A stretch of 64,000 nucleotides of DNA, taken from Boswellia sacra. Its lineage: Eukaryota > Streptophyta > Magnoliopsida > Sapindales > Burseraceae. The stretch is taken from positions 1 to 64,000 of the forward strand of contig SNVD02011111.1 of assembly GCA_013180625.2 (NCBI GenBank), given 5' to 3'. Below the pieces are notes generated by a model. That model saw nothing but the letters and a program-made list of their open reading frames with translations, did no database searches and was not told the DNA's origin. Both the position numbers and the translations under genes were made by a program. This document shows positions 22,697 through 33,247 of the stretch, one piece after another (position 1 is the first letter of the stretch; every line of letters begins with the position of its first letter).

Positions 22697-24060
22697 TGGT
22701 TACCAAAAAATGGCTACAACCAAAATTGAGCACATAGAAAGATTTAATGGTGAAAGACTAACATGACCTTGGTGACAAATATATAGGGAAGTGGATTTGC
22801 AGGGACATAGGCTAGACACATATCAATCTCTGTCTTGGGACATGATTTTAGGATGGAGTGGTGAAGCCCACAAAGTATCAAAGGCAACATCTAGAAGTCA
22901 TTAATTTCGAATATTATGAGTTCCAAACAAGTAAAGACGAAGCTAATTAGATTTGACCAGAGGCTATAACCAAAGAGAAATAGCTATGAATCAAAGACTC
23001 AATAATAGCTTCAGATAAACCTCTAATGATTAAGGGACAACCATTGACAAGATGAAAAGGACAGCTGTGAAAGTCAGGGAACAATCTTCTGGTGGTTGAA
23101 AGTGTTAGTGAACCCTTTGTTTCCTTCCTCTTTAGGTTCCTAGGTTGCTTCAAGGTACATTCATGGTGGTGGCTAGTATCTCTGTGGGTAAAAACTTCTC
23201 CAACAGCTGCAACACAGTAAAAGTCACCGAATTTTTCACTGGCATAAACCCTCCAACGCTCAAGTTAGTTGGAGGGCTTGCTTATGGTGAAAAATCAAGG
23301 GAAATGAGTGTTTAAGTGTCTTTGTGTGTGTGGAGGCAATAGACTAGTAATGGAGGATGAATAGGGTGGAAAGAGAAACCTTAGTGGATATACTCAGAAT
23401 CTTCCTAGGAATTGTCTAAAAGTCACCTCCTTGCCTTTGAGGCATAAATGGGTTTTTGTAGGCAGACCTAATTCATAACCTAGATCCTTACCATCTGTTA
23501 ATTTAAGTTGTCATGATATTGAGGGGTTGTATAACCTTCTAGATGATTCATAAAAGGGATCCTCAATCCTTTTTAAGATATTACAAGGTTGCCATATGGC
23601 TTAGCCAATATGCATCTTGTTACAACAAAAGACATTAAAGGTTTGTGGACTTAAAGCTCAAGTTGGAGAGTACTTATTGACTCAAGGTTCAAGTTGAGGT
23701 AAACTCAAAGACTCGAGGCTCAGGTGGAGGTAAACTCATGGACTTGAGGCTCAAGTTGAGATAAGAGATATTAAAAGTAAGCTTATGGACTTAAGGCTTA
23801 GGTTGAGGTAAATTCAAGGACTTAAGGCCCAAGTTGAGGTAAACTCAAAGACTTGAGGCTCAAGCTAAGGCTTCTAACTTTACTTGTCATGGTCATCCCT
23901 TCCATGCTTCATTATCGTGCTTTTGGCTTATTCAAAACTTTTTCGTGAGCTCATAAAGATCATTGGGTTAAATTTAGGAGGGTGTTTTGGGTCCATTCAA
24001 ATGGGTCTACAAAATGCCATCCATAATAACAATCATTTCCTAGTTATAATGTTTAATTTC
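22697..24060 (-). repeat. Tat-2 5' LTR (outer boundary approximate)
   Basis: Begins TGGTTACC next to the PBS. No second copy is in the window, so the outer end is a guess. It contains a tandem array at 23646-23872 and no credible gene. Confidence 0.45.
23646..23872. repeat. Tandem repeat, about 35-bp unit, in Tat-2 LTR
   Basis: Six or more copies of a unit like GACTTAAGGCTCAAGTTGAG + GTAAACTCAAA, with one copy disrupted near 23760-23780. Confidence 0.8.
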
Positions 24061-24080
24061 TTTATTCCGTAGTGGTAGTT

Positions 24081-24622
24081 GTCATCTTGAAATTGAAGGA
24101 CGTACTATTCGTGCAATATATAGAACATAGTACAAAACAACAACCATTGACAAGGTTTGATTTGTATAGCAATAATAGGTTTATAAATTGGACGAAAAAA
24201 TCAAAACTTATTCGAGGGAGGTAAAAACTATTATACATGTTTGCACTTTCACATGCAACCATCAAATTATATGAACCAAATCCTCTACTGCAACCATCAA
24301 ATCATATAATGAATAGGATCCTCTTCTGACTTGATTTTTACCAGAACAAAATGCAAATATACTCATAGTTAATAAAGTCTATGAGAGAAGATAGAAAATG
24401 TAATGTATCTTAACCACTCATAGTTACTAAAATCTATGTGGCAGAAGATCTGAAAAAATAAATAAATAAAGAAAAATCAATTTAAGAGAGAATCCTAATT
24501 CATCGTGTAATACATACATTTCACACCAGTTATACATATTGATAGTACATATTGAGGTGACTCTTTTTAATTAGATGGTCATATATATTGCAATTATAAG
24601 TGAACTTTTTCTTAAGGAGGTT

Positions 24623-24668
<46 letters not shown>

Positions 24669-25064
24669 AGCTAGTGGCAAACCCAGGATTTTGGTTTTGG
24701 AAAGGACGAAATATTAAACTATATTATAATTTCCAAATATGGGAAATATCTTAATTGACTAATTTTTAAGGTTACTAATATTGATCAAATATGAACTCTT
24801 ATGCATTTTGAAAAAGAAGCAATAATATATATATCAATTAATCTAAATCAAGAAAATAAAAATAAATAAATATGTTACTTAAATAACATATATGGAAAAA
24901 AAAGTTGAAAAAAAAAACTAATTATAGTCCTAAAATATAGTTTCTAAGAAGTCATTATAACCCACGATGAGTTAGCCAAGTGGTAAGGCCACTATAAAGT
25001 TTTGGGTTTAATTTCTCACATAAGATTTATCTCATGATTTAAGTAAGAGATCGTGACACCATGG

Positions 25065-25121
<57 letters not shown>

Positions 25122-25708
25122 AAAGTGTAAGTCATGATTAAAAAGGAGAAAAAATAAAAAAAATAGATTTTCCTTTTGGAACTAAAAATTTCATGAATTA
25201 AAAAAAAAGAAGTTTAAAAAATAAAGAGTTTTACTCAAGAGTGAGACAAGAATAATAATAAAAGAAATAAATGAGTTAAAGATAATTATAATATCAATTA
25301 TAAATGAGACAATTAATAATTAATTAATCATTTATGAGAATAAGAGAAATTTAAAAGATTTATACGGAGAATCATCACTTATTTATAGTATGATTAAATT
25401 ATATTTTGCCGCTCTTTACCTGAAGGGGTCAATTTATAGAGTTTTAACATATTTAGTACTAATCGGAAATTTTTTCTATGTCACTTAGTGACCTATAATT
25501 TGGGCTGGAGGGGCCCGGGCCCCCTTAGGCCCAAACATAGGTCCACCATTGACTAAAGTAAAAGTCAAATATATATCAAAGCATCTAATAATATAATTTT
25601 ATTGATTTAATATTGTATTGTACCTTAATTAGACCTTGTCTTACTACAACAAATATATATATAACTATTTAATTTGTATATGTTAATGTTATCATGATAT
25701 TGATATAT
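24081..25708. other. AT-rich spacer with (AT)n and SINE-like sequence; no gene
   Basis: No coding signal. Holds (AT)n runs at 24625-24666 and 25065-25118, a tRNA-like SINE candidate at 24960-25064, and weak hAT-like ends at about 24670 and 25550. Confidence 0.7.
24960..25118 (+). mobile_element. SINE-like fragment with (AT)n tail
   Basis: TTAGCCAAGTGGTAAGG resembles a tRNA-derived A box, and GGTTTAATTTC, about 25 bp after it, resembles a decayed B box (consensus GGTTCGANNCC). The segment runs into an (AT)n tail at 25065. Single copy here, no clear TSD. Tentative. Confidence 0.35.
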
Positions 25709-25716
25709 TATATCAT

Positions 25717-26259
25717 CAAGGATGGAGCCAATTAAGGCCCAGGAGGGGCAGTTGCCCCTTCTCAAACTTTTCAAAATTCTTAAATCCTTCATATATATTT
25801 TATAAAATAATTGCAGTGCCTTTGCTGTTTATAATCTCAAGAAGTTATATTTCCTTCTTTGAGCCTGTTAAAAATCAATATATGTTAAACAAAACCTATC
25901 ATTATATTTTGATCTTTAACCAATTAAATGATTCTTAACACTAATTAAAGTTTATAACTTAACTTTTAAAATATTAAGAGGAAAAATTCCTCCAATAACC
26001 CTTTATTTTTAAATCTAAAGATCAAATAACTATGTTCAATAATTCTTTTATGATTGAATATTGTTGACAATCAATAACTTTTGACAACTCTTTTATTTCT
26101 TCTTGTTATATAAATACATCCCCTAATCATTTATAAGAGTGTGTGTAAACATATATAGGTGTATATTGTTCTAACTATGAACTAATAATTCATAATATAT
26201 GTAAGAAATTATATATAAAAAATAAGGTTATAAATTCTTCCCTCTTTTTCTCTCTCTCT

Positions 26260-26316
<57 letters not shown>

Positions 26317-26970
26317 CTTAAATTTTTTAGTTAAGTTTTTAATACAAATTTGTGACTAACTTTTCGTTCATTATTAATATGATGGTTGTGAGATTAATGG
26401 AGTTAAAAAGGTTATCATTTTTATTTATAATAATCAATAATTTCACAATTATAATTTTGGAGTGAATAGATTTACGTAAAAGTATCTAAATATATATTAC
26501 GTATATGTATGTTTGGCTCAAAGAGAGATGATAAATGCATGACAAAAAGAGTGATAGTTTAACCAGTAATGCTAAACAAGAAAGACTATCCTTAGCTCTG
26601 TTGGCTCATAAGCTAAAATATCTTGTATAATCTCATTATAGTTGCTGCTAAGCTAGAAAAACCATCTTTAACTCTGTTGACTCATAAGCTAAAATGTCAT
26701 GTACAATCTCGTAATTGATTGTTAAACAATCGTAGAATCTATATTCTTCCATAAAAATAACCATTTCTTTTCAAATATGAAGTGTAAATATAATTAAATA
26801 TTTGTTTTCAAATTTCATGTCCAAAGAATCATATTTAGTATCCCTCTTTTTGTCTCTAATTAAGACCAAGCACTTAGATAAAACAAATTAATATTCATAA
26901 ATATGATTATAAGAAAAATTCTACTTTTTGAAATTGCCCCACTTTAACAAAATTTCTGGCTCCATCTCTG
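25717..26970. mobile_element. Non-autonomous hAT-like element
   Basis: Ends are CAAGGATGGAGCCA (25717-25730) and its imperfect inverse TGGCTCCATCTCTG (26957-26970), a 14-bp TIR with two mismatches. It is flanked by identical 8-bp repeats TATATCAT (25709-25716 and 26971-26978), the TSD length of hAT elements. Length 1254 bp, no ORF. Inside are an (AT)n run (26262-26311) and an about 78-bp tandem duplication around CTCATAAGCTAAAAT (26583-26720). Confidence 0.75.
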
Positions 26971-26978
26971 TATATCAT

Positions 26979-27581
26979 CATACTATCGATTTGGTAAATC
27001 ATATCATTGATGATATCATGCCACCATCCATTTAATAATCATTCATATTTTTAATATATCATTTGGTATGTAAATTTGGAATGAGAGTAGCATTTTATTT
27101 TATTTTTTAAATAAAACTGCTACATTTATATTTGACCTTCAAGAGAGAACTTAATCGTGCTGGTTAGTCCTTATAAAAGTACCATTTTTAAACAATTATA
27201 CTAAAATAACATAAATTATTATTTAAAAAACGTATAAAAACATTATTTTTTCTTTACAAATTTGAAAAATATTCAATTACGTATTAACGAAAGATATTAT
27301 TAAAATTTTAGTAGTGAAACTGGTAAACGATTCAAACTAACGAAAGTAGGGGGGATTATCAACATGTCCGCAACTATATATGAAGGAATTATTCCATCGG
27401 AGACAAAGGGGCTAAAAAAACTATCCCATTAAATTTATTTAAAAAAAAAAAAAAACAAATATATAGTTAGTTAAGGATAACGGGAAGCCATAGCCTTAAC
27501 TACCAACCAAGCTTTAGCTTTTGAGCATCACATTCACATCCATACTATATCAACACTAGGAGGTAAAAGCCAAGCTGACCC
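26979..27581 (+). other. Upstream region of the PPR gene
   Basis: AT-rich, with a poly-A tract (27440-27456). CTATATATGAAGG at about 27373 is the best TATA-like string, about 200 bp before the ATG. No other feature seen. Confidence 0.4.
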
Positions 27582-30035
27582 ATGGCCTCCTCTGTTCCTC
27601 TTCCTCTCTCGCCAGCACCATCAACCACCAATTTTCCTTCTCAACCTCACCATACCCTTTCCCCTCCACCCACCTCCGTCTCCCCACCATTTCCCAAACC
27701 TAAAACTCCCACAATCCGTTCTCGCTTGAGCCAAATATGCCAAGAAGGCCAACCCCACTTGGCACGGCAATTATTCGACACAATTACCCGTCCAACCACT
27801 GTTCTTTGGAACACCATCATTATTGGCTTCATTTGCAATAACTTGCCTCATGATGCCATTTTGGTCTACGCCCAGATGAAGAAATCCTGCCCTCGTACCA
27901 AATGTGATAACTATACTTACTCTTCCGCCCTCAAAGCTTGCGCTGAAACCCGCAATTTGAGGGTGGGTAAAGCCGTGCATGGTCATTTCATTCGCTGTTT
28001 GTCAAACCCCAGTAGGATTGTGTATAACTCTCTCTTGAATATGTACTCAACATGTTTAAGTTCAGTAGACAGTGATTTTAATTTTGATTATTCCAGGTAT
28101 GATGTAGTATGTAAAGTGTTTGATACAATGCGTAGGAGAAATGTTGTTGCGTGGAATACTATGGTTTCATGGTATGTAAAGACACAGAGGTATATAGAAG
28201 CGGTTAGGCAATTTAGAATGATGATGAGAATGGGAATTATACCCAGTACCGTTAGTTTTGTTAATGTATTCCCTGCTTTGTCGAGTTTGGGGGACTACAA
28301 GAGTGCTAATGTAATATATGGGTTGCTTGTTAAATTGGGAAGCGAATATGTAAATGATTTGTTTGTTCTGAGTTCGGCCATATTCATGTATGCTGAGCTT
28401 GGTTGTTTTGATTTCGCTAGGAAGATTTTTGATTGTTGTTTGGGGAGAAATACTGAGGTTTGGAACTCTATGATTGGTGGATACGTACAGAATAGTTCTC
28501 CCCGTGAAGCTATTGAGCTTTTTATTCAAGCTATGCAATCAGATGAGATCATTTTTGATGATGTGACTTTTTTATCAGCTTTAACTGCAGTTTCACAGTT
28601 CCAGCAATTGGATTTAGCAAAACAAATGCATGCCTATGTAATTAAGAATTTAGCATCATTGCCAGTTATTATTTTAAATGCAATTATTGTCATGTATTCA
28701 AGGTGTAGCTGTATCCATACGTCATTTGAAGTTTTTGATAAGATGCTAGAAAGAGATGTTGTTTCTTGGAACACAATGATTTCTGCTTTTGTGCAGAATG
28801 GGTTGGATGATGAAGGGTTGATGCTTGTATATGAGATGCAGAAGCAACAATTTATGATAGACACTGTGACTGCCACTGCTTTGCTTTCAGCAGCTTCAAA
28901 TCTTCAAAACCAGGGTATTGGAAAGCAGACCCATGCTTACCTTCTTAGACATGGCATTCAATTTGAGGGAATGGAAAGTTATCTTATAGATATGTATGCA
29001 AAATCTGGTTTGATTAGAACTTCCCAAGAAATCTTTCAGAAAAACCATAGTAAAGACAGAGATCAAGCCACTTGGAATGCTATGATTGCTGGGTATACCC
29101 AAAATGGATTGATTGAGGAAGCTTTCATTACCTTCAGGCAGATGCTTCAGCAGAACGTAACTCCCAATGTTGTTACCATAGCATCAGTTCTCCCAGCTTG
29201 TAATCCAATGGGAAATATAGAGTTGGGGAAGCAACTCCATGGATTTTCTGTTCGCCATTTGTTGGACCAAAATGTATTTGTGGGCACTGCCCTAGTTGAC
29301 ATGTACTCCAAGTCGGGGGCAATTTGTTATGCTGAAAATATGTTTGCTAGAATGCCTGAAAAAAATTCTGTTACATATACCACAATGGTATTGGGTTATG
29401 GTCAACATGGGATGAGCGAGAAAGCTCTCTCTTTGTTTCACTCAATGCAACAATGTGATATTAAACCTGATGCCATTACCTTTGTAGCAGTATTGTCAGC
29501 TTGCAGTTATGCCAGTTTGGTTGATGAAGGTCTTCAAATATTCAAGTTGATGGAGAGAGAATACCAAATTGAGCCATCTACTGAGCACTATTGTTGTGTT
29601 GCTGATATGTTGGGAAGGGTCGGGAAGGTGGTTGAAGCATATGAGTTTGTTGAAGGATTAGGTGAAAAGGGTAATGTGTCGGAAATTTGGGGTTCAGTTC
29701 TTAGTGCTTGCAGACTTCATGGAAAATCTGAATTGGGAGAAGTTGTTGCCAAGAAGTTGCTTGAAATGGATGAAAGAAGCAACCTCACAGGCTATCGTGT
29801 TTTGCTCTCAAATATCTATGCAGAAGAAGGAAATTGGGAAAATGTTGATAAAGTAAGGAAAGAGATGAGGGAAAGAGGGTTGAGAAAAGAGGTCGGATGT
29901 TCTTGGATTGAGACTGGAGGTTATGTAAACCGTTTTGCATCTAAGGATCGAGAGCATCCACAGAGCGATGAGATATATGAGATGTTGGAAGCATTAGCCA
30001 TGGAAATGAAGCATGCTGTTCATAGGGCCAGTTAA
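27582..30035 (+). CDS. PLS-class PPR protein, E subgroup (At3g22150/AEF1-like)
   Basis: Organelle-targeted pentatricopeptide repeat protein of 817 residues in one exon. PLS-class PPR proteins bind organellar RNA one base per repeat and, with E-type C-termini, direct C-to-U editing by recruiting a deaminase. The N-terminus (about residues 1-45) is Ser/Pro/Thr-rich without acidic residues, like a plastid or mitochondrial transit peptide. PPR repeats run from about residue 60 to 690, with recurring WNTMI, GYxQNG and HxYxIxxG-type signatures. Residues about 700-805 form an E/E+ domain (IWGSVLSACRLHG, LLSNIYAEEGNW). There is no DYW domain. Overall it resembles Arabidopsis At3g22150, reported as editing factor AEF1 (atpF, nad5), to which it is probably orthologous. 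The ATG follows a GCTGACCC context and fits the family start. Intact. Confidence 0.92.
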   Translation: MASSVPLPLSPAPSTTNFPSQPHHTLSPPPTSVSPPFPKPKTPTIRSRLSQICQEGQPHLARQLFDTITRPTTVLWNTIIIGFICNNLPHDAILVYAQMKKSCPRTKCDNYTYSSALKACAETRNLRVGKAVHGHFIRCLSNPSRIVYNSLLNMYSTCLSSVDSDFNFDYSRYDVVCKVFDTMRRRNVVAWNTMVSWYVKTQRYIEAVRQFRMMMRMGIIPSTVSFVNVFPALSSLGDYKSANVIYGLLVKLGSEYVNDLFVLSSAIFMYAELGCFDFARKIFDCCLGRNTEVWNSMIGGYVQNSSPREAIELFIQAMQSDEIIFDDVTFLSALTAVSQFQQLDLAKQMHAYVIKNLASLPVIILNAIIVMYSRCSCIHTSFEVFDKMLERDVVSWNTMISAFVQNGLDDEGLMLVYEMQKQQFMIDTVTATALLSAASNLQNQGIGKQTHAYLLRHGIQFEGMESYLIDMYAKSGLIRTSQEIFQKNHSKDRDQATWNAMIAGYTQNGLIEEAFITFRQMLQQNVTPNVVTIASVLPACNPMGNIELGKQLHGFSVRHLLDQNVFVGTALVDMYSKSGAICYAENMFARMPEKNSVTYTTMVLGYGQHGMSEKALSLFHSMQQCDIKPDAITFVAVLSACSYASLVDEGLQIFKLMEREYQIEPSTEHYCCVADMLGRVGKVVEAYEFVEGLGEKGNVSEIWGSVLSACRLHGKSELGEVVAKKLLEMDERSNLTGYRVLLSNIYAEEGNWENVDKVRKEMRERGLRKEVGCSWIETGGYVNRFASKDREHPQSDEIYEMLEALAMEMKHAVHRAS

Positions 30036-31274
30036 ATCTCAATGTAGGTGTCATCACTGAGTTTGATGAATGACAAGGAAAATTCCTTAAAGATTTTGGA
30101 AATGGAGAACTAAAAACATGTCTAGCAAACAGATGACAGCTAACTGCGGCAAATTGATTGGCTAATGGATCATTATTAGTTTGTCTTTGTGTTTATGGTG
30201 GATATGAATACCATGGCAGGTCTAAATGTCTGTTTGTTCAGATAGACAACAGTTTGGATCAATGCTGACTTTCTTCTGCAGCAGTGCTTTCGCATGACAC
30301 AGATTGCCATGATTACAGCCCAAGTCTGTTGACATGGTTTTTGGGGTTCAGGCAATGGAGTCGACAGCAAAGTATGTTGGATAAGCTGCTCAGAATAATT
30401 CAAGTGGGCCTTATCCCATTTTTCAGGTCAGTTGCACAATGTTTTCTTAGTCTTAATTAAGGTCAATAGGTTATAACTTAAGTTTAAATAAAATCATCTC
30501 ACACTCTATGCCAAGCATGGGGCCTTAAATATGTGGTGCATGACTATTTGTATTTTGTTGTTTTTTCTAGTTAAATAAATTTGTTTTTTGATCTTTTGTA
30601 TGGGGCTTTCTTTTACAACAATGTTAGTGTTTTACTCTGTTCTTAATTTAGGTTATCTGCTGTGATCTTTCCTTTTCTTTGATCAAAGTGTTTTCATTGT
30701 TGAAGAAGCAATGCGATCAAACTGAAACTTGGATTCAATTACCTGTCTTTTGGTGAAAATTTGGAAGACATTGGAAAAGTGGGTTTGAAAACTAGCTGCC
30801 ACGTTCAGTGCCTAAACTGTGGCAAATATTATAAGTTTGTAAAAATTTCCTCAACATTGGGTCATTTTCATTCTGGCATATTAAATCTCTAACAGTTTAT
30901 TCTTAGAAACTGTTTTTTCTTTTTTTTGGCAAATAGATAGTTTATACCTCTTTTCTTAGCTTGTCTTTGATTATTTCTCTCCATTTTTTGTGAAGCCATT
31001 TTCTCTTGATGTACAAGATTTAAAAGTATCCATTAAAGAAACAAGAAAATAATTATTTTACGATCATGGCTTTCTTTTTTCTCTTTTTTTAAATTTCTTA
31101 TTGTACTCAGTTTCCAATATGATAGTCAGTTCCTTGATCTTGGATGATTATAATGATCTGATATGAATTGGTAAGCCCATATTCTGAGAGTTTGAGTTCC
31201 ACTTGTAACAAGAACAAATTTCTAGATTCAGGGCACTCTAGGAGACATGTGATGGGGATCTTGGTAGTATGAAA
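30036..31274 (+). other. PPR 3' flank and spacer; no gene
   Basis: Likely PPR 3' UTR, then AT-rich spacer with several T-rich tracts (30905-30930, 31070-31100). I see no coding or RNA gene. Confidence 0.5.
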
Positions 31275-31616
31275 TGTCAAAGTCCCACATTGGGTAGTAT
31301 GGACTGCTTGATGGGGTATTTAAGTGCCTGGCTCTCCCACCTTAACAGCTAGCTTTTGGGGTGTGGTTCTCTACGGTGCTTGGATGCCTATCATTTGGTA
31401 TCAGAGCCGGTGCTTGGCGGACCAGAGAGGGCTACCGGCGGAGGGTTCTGACCGGCACGGAGCTTAGTGAAGTGCTGCCGAGTGCAGCCGCCGGGACATC
31501 GGAGTCCCATATCGGGTAATATGGGCTGCTTGATGGGGTATTTAAGTACCTGGCTCTTCTACCTTAACAGCTAGCTTTTGGGGTGTGGTTCTCCACCACT
31601 TCTGGATGACTCTATA
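31275..31616 (+). mobile_element. TRIM (miniature LTR retrotransposon)
   Basis: Two about 120-bp direct repeats, 31275-31393 (TGTCAAAGTCCCACATTGGG... CTATCA) and about 31496-31616, share TGATGGGGTATTTAAGT and AACAGCTAGCTTTTGGGGTG. Just after the first lies TGGTATCAGAGC (31396-31407), the initiator-tRNA-Met PBS. The about 100-bp interior is non-coding. Total about 340 bp. These are the hallmarks of a terminal-repeat retrotransposon in miniature, which depends on other elements for movement. A TSD was not resolved. Confidence 0.8.
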
Positions 31617-33247
31617 ATTTCATTAATTATTTTAATATTGCATTCAATTATTCTCTGAAATATCAATATATATCATTAGCGATGAGACTATCCTATCTAA
31701 AATGTGGGGTATGACGATGAGATCATGGAATTGCCAAATGCCAATATGATCATTGAATAGCAGGCGACGAATTCATCCCAAGAGATAAAGGGAGGCTACT
31801 GCTGCAGTGGCCTTCAGCCATGCAGAACCATACAAACAGGTGCTTTACTGACGTATATTTCTCAATGCATTATGAGGACTGTGGACTAAAACATGTGTTT
31901 TAGATTTAATTTAATGTTTGTCAAATTTCTTTTAGTCTAAATTTGAATGATTTTATATTTTCTGTGTTAATGAATTACAGTGACATCCATTCCTTGCTTC
32001 GAAGTCAGCGTTTGATTTATTTTATTTAATTTTAATAATTCAAATATACCCATTCGTTTCTGGAATTATCTTCTTAATTATAATAATTATTTAGGTAGAA
32101 TTACTTGCAGCTATAAAATTGTTCTAAATATTCGTGTTTTAAAAATAAATTTAATTTTTAAATTATTTATTTAATAATTTATTATAAAAGATATATGATC
32201 TCTCATCCATCCAATTTTACCTGTCTCTGTTATAGTGTAAATCACGATAGAGCTATGCAAGGCAAGGGGAGTTATAAATTTGTATGCATATATTAGTTAT
32301 GATTAGAAATAATCTTCTTTAAACTTGTTTATTTATATTTCATATTTTTGTTTGTATGTTTTGTAATTTCTTAATTTCTTATCCCTTATGCACTCACTCT
32401 TTATACTTGATAATATATATATATTGCAAACATAAATAATGATTTAAGGTTATGTTTGGATAACCCTTTTTAGTGTTTTTAATTTTTTGGTTTTGATTTT
32501 AGTTTATTGAAAACAATAATATTATACTTACAACGTTTATATACAAAGTTCTATTAAATGATGTTAGAAACATTCTTGTTCTCTTTCCCATTAATGTACC
32601 ATTTTCAATTCTTAAAGCGTAAACTATGTACATAGAACAAAAAAGGAGTTATAAATCCTTTTATAATCAATGGAGAAATTAATCACATTTAATAGATTTT
32701 AAATATAGATATTAAAGTAAAATAAACCTCTCATTAGTGACCTTTGAAATAAAACAGTTTAAAATAAAAGTAATATTATATCTACAATCAACATTTCTTA
32801 TAATCTAAGCAATAAAATATCACTTATGAGTAAAAAATAAAAATAAATTAAAGAGGTTAAATTATATAATACGATAATTATTCGTCAATTAATAGTTTGC
32901 CAACTCAGATTATAAAATAAATTGATTGTCAACGAGTTATAAATCTAATATTACTATTAAAATAAATTCTATTTCATCATTTGATCATAGATATCATCGG
33001 TTACAAAATTTAGGTGAATAAATATTGTTTTAAAGTAAAAAATTAAATATGAGAACATAAAAGTTTTCTTTTTGAAACTCTTTTTGCTTACTATCATAAC
33101 TTTCAAACTTTAATTTATTTAAAATTAAATTAAAAAATATTTACTAAAGAAAGAATTTGATTCTCTTGATTATTTTTTAAAATTGTCATAACATTTTTCT
33201 AACATATAATACAAGTAGGGATAACCATTTTCGGCAAATCTGGTATA
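31617..33247 (+). other. AT-rich spacer upstream of the UGT; no gene
   Basis: No coding potential. Short poly-A/T tracts only. Presumed UGT promoter in the last few hundred bases, with ACATATAATAC (33201-33211) the nearest TATA-like string. Confidence 0.5.

Larger units (their letters stand above)
18497..24080 (-). mobile_element. Tat-2: Ty3/gypsy Tat-lineage retrotransposon, truncated by Tat-1
   Basis: Decayed element on the minus strand: 5' LTR from 22697 to about 24.0 kb (outer end not resolved), PBS 22675-22692, gag, RT, RNase H and the first part of integrase, which ends abruptly at 18497 where the Tat-1 LTR begins. The remainder is expected left of the window, beyond the other end of Tat-1. 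It is the oldest layer of the nest. Confidence 0.75.

Noticed and set aside
28167..28538. Antisense frames across the PPR gene
   Set aside because: Shadow frames of repeated PPR codons; no independent signal.
31275..31616. Cassandra-type TRIM with a 5S rRNA-derived promoter
   Set aside because: No 5S-like A/IE/C boxes could be recognised in its LTRs.
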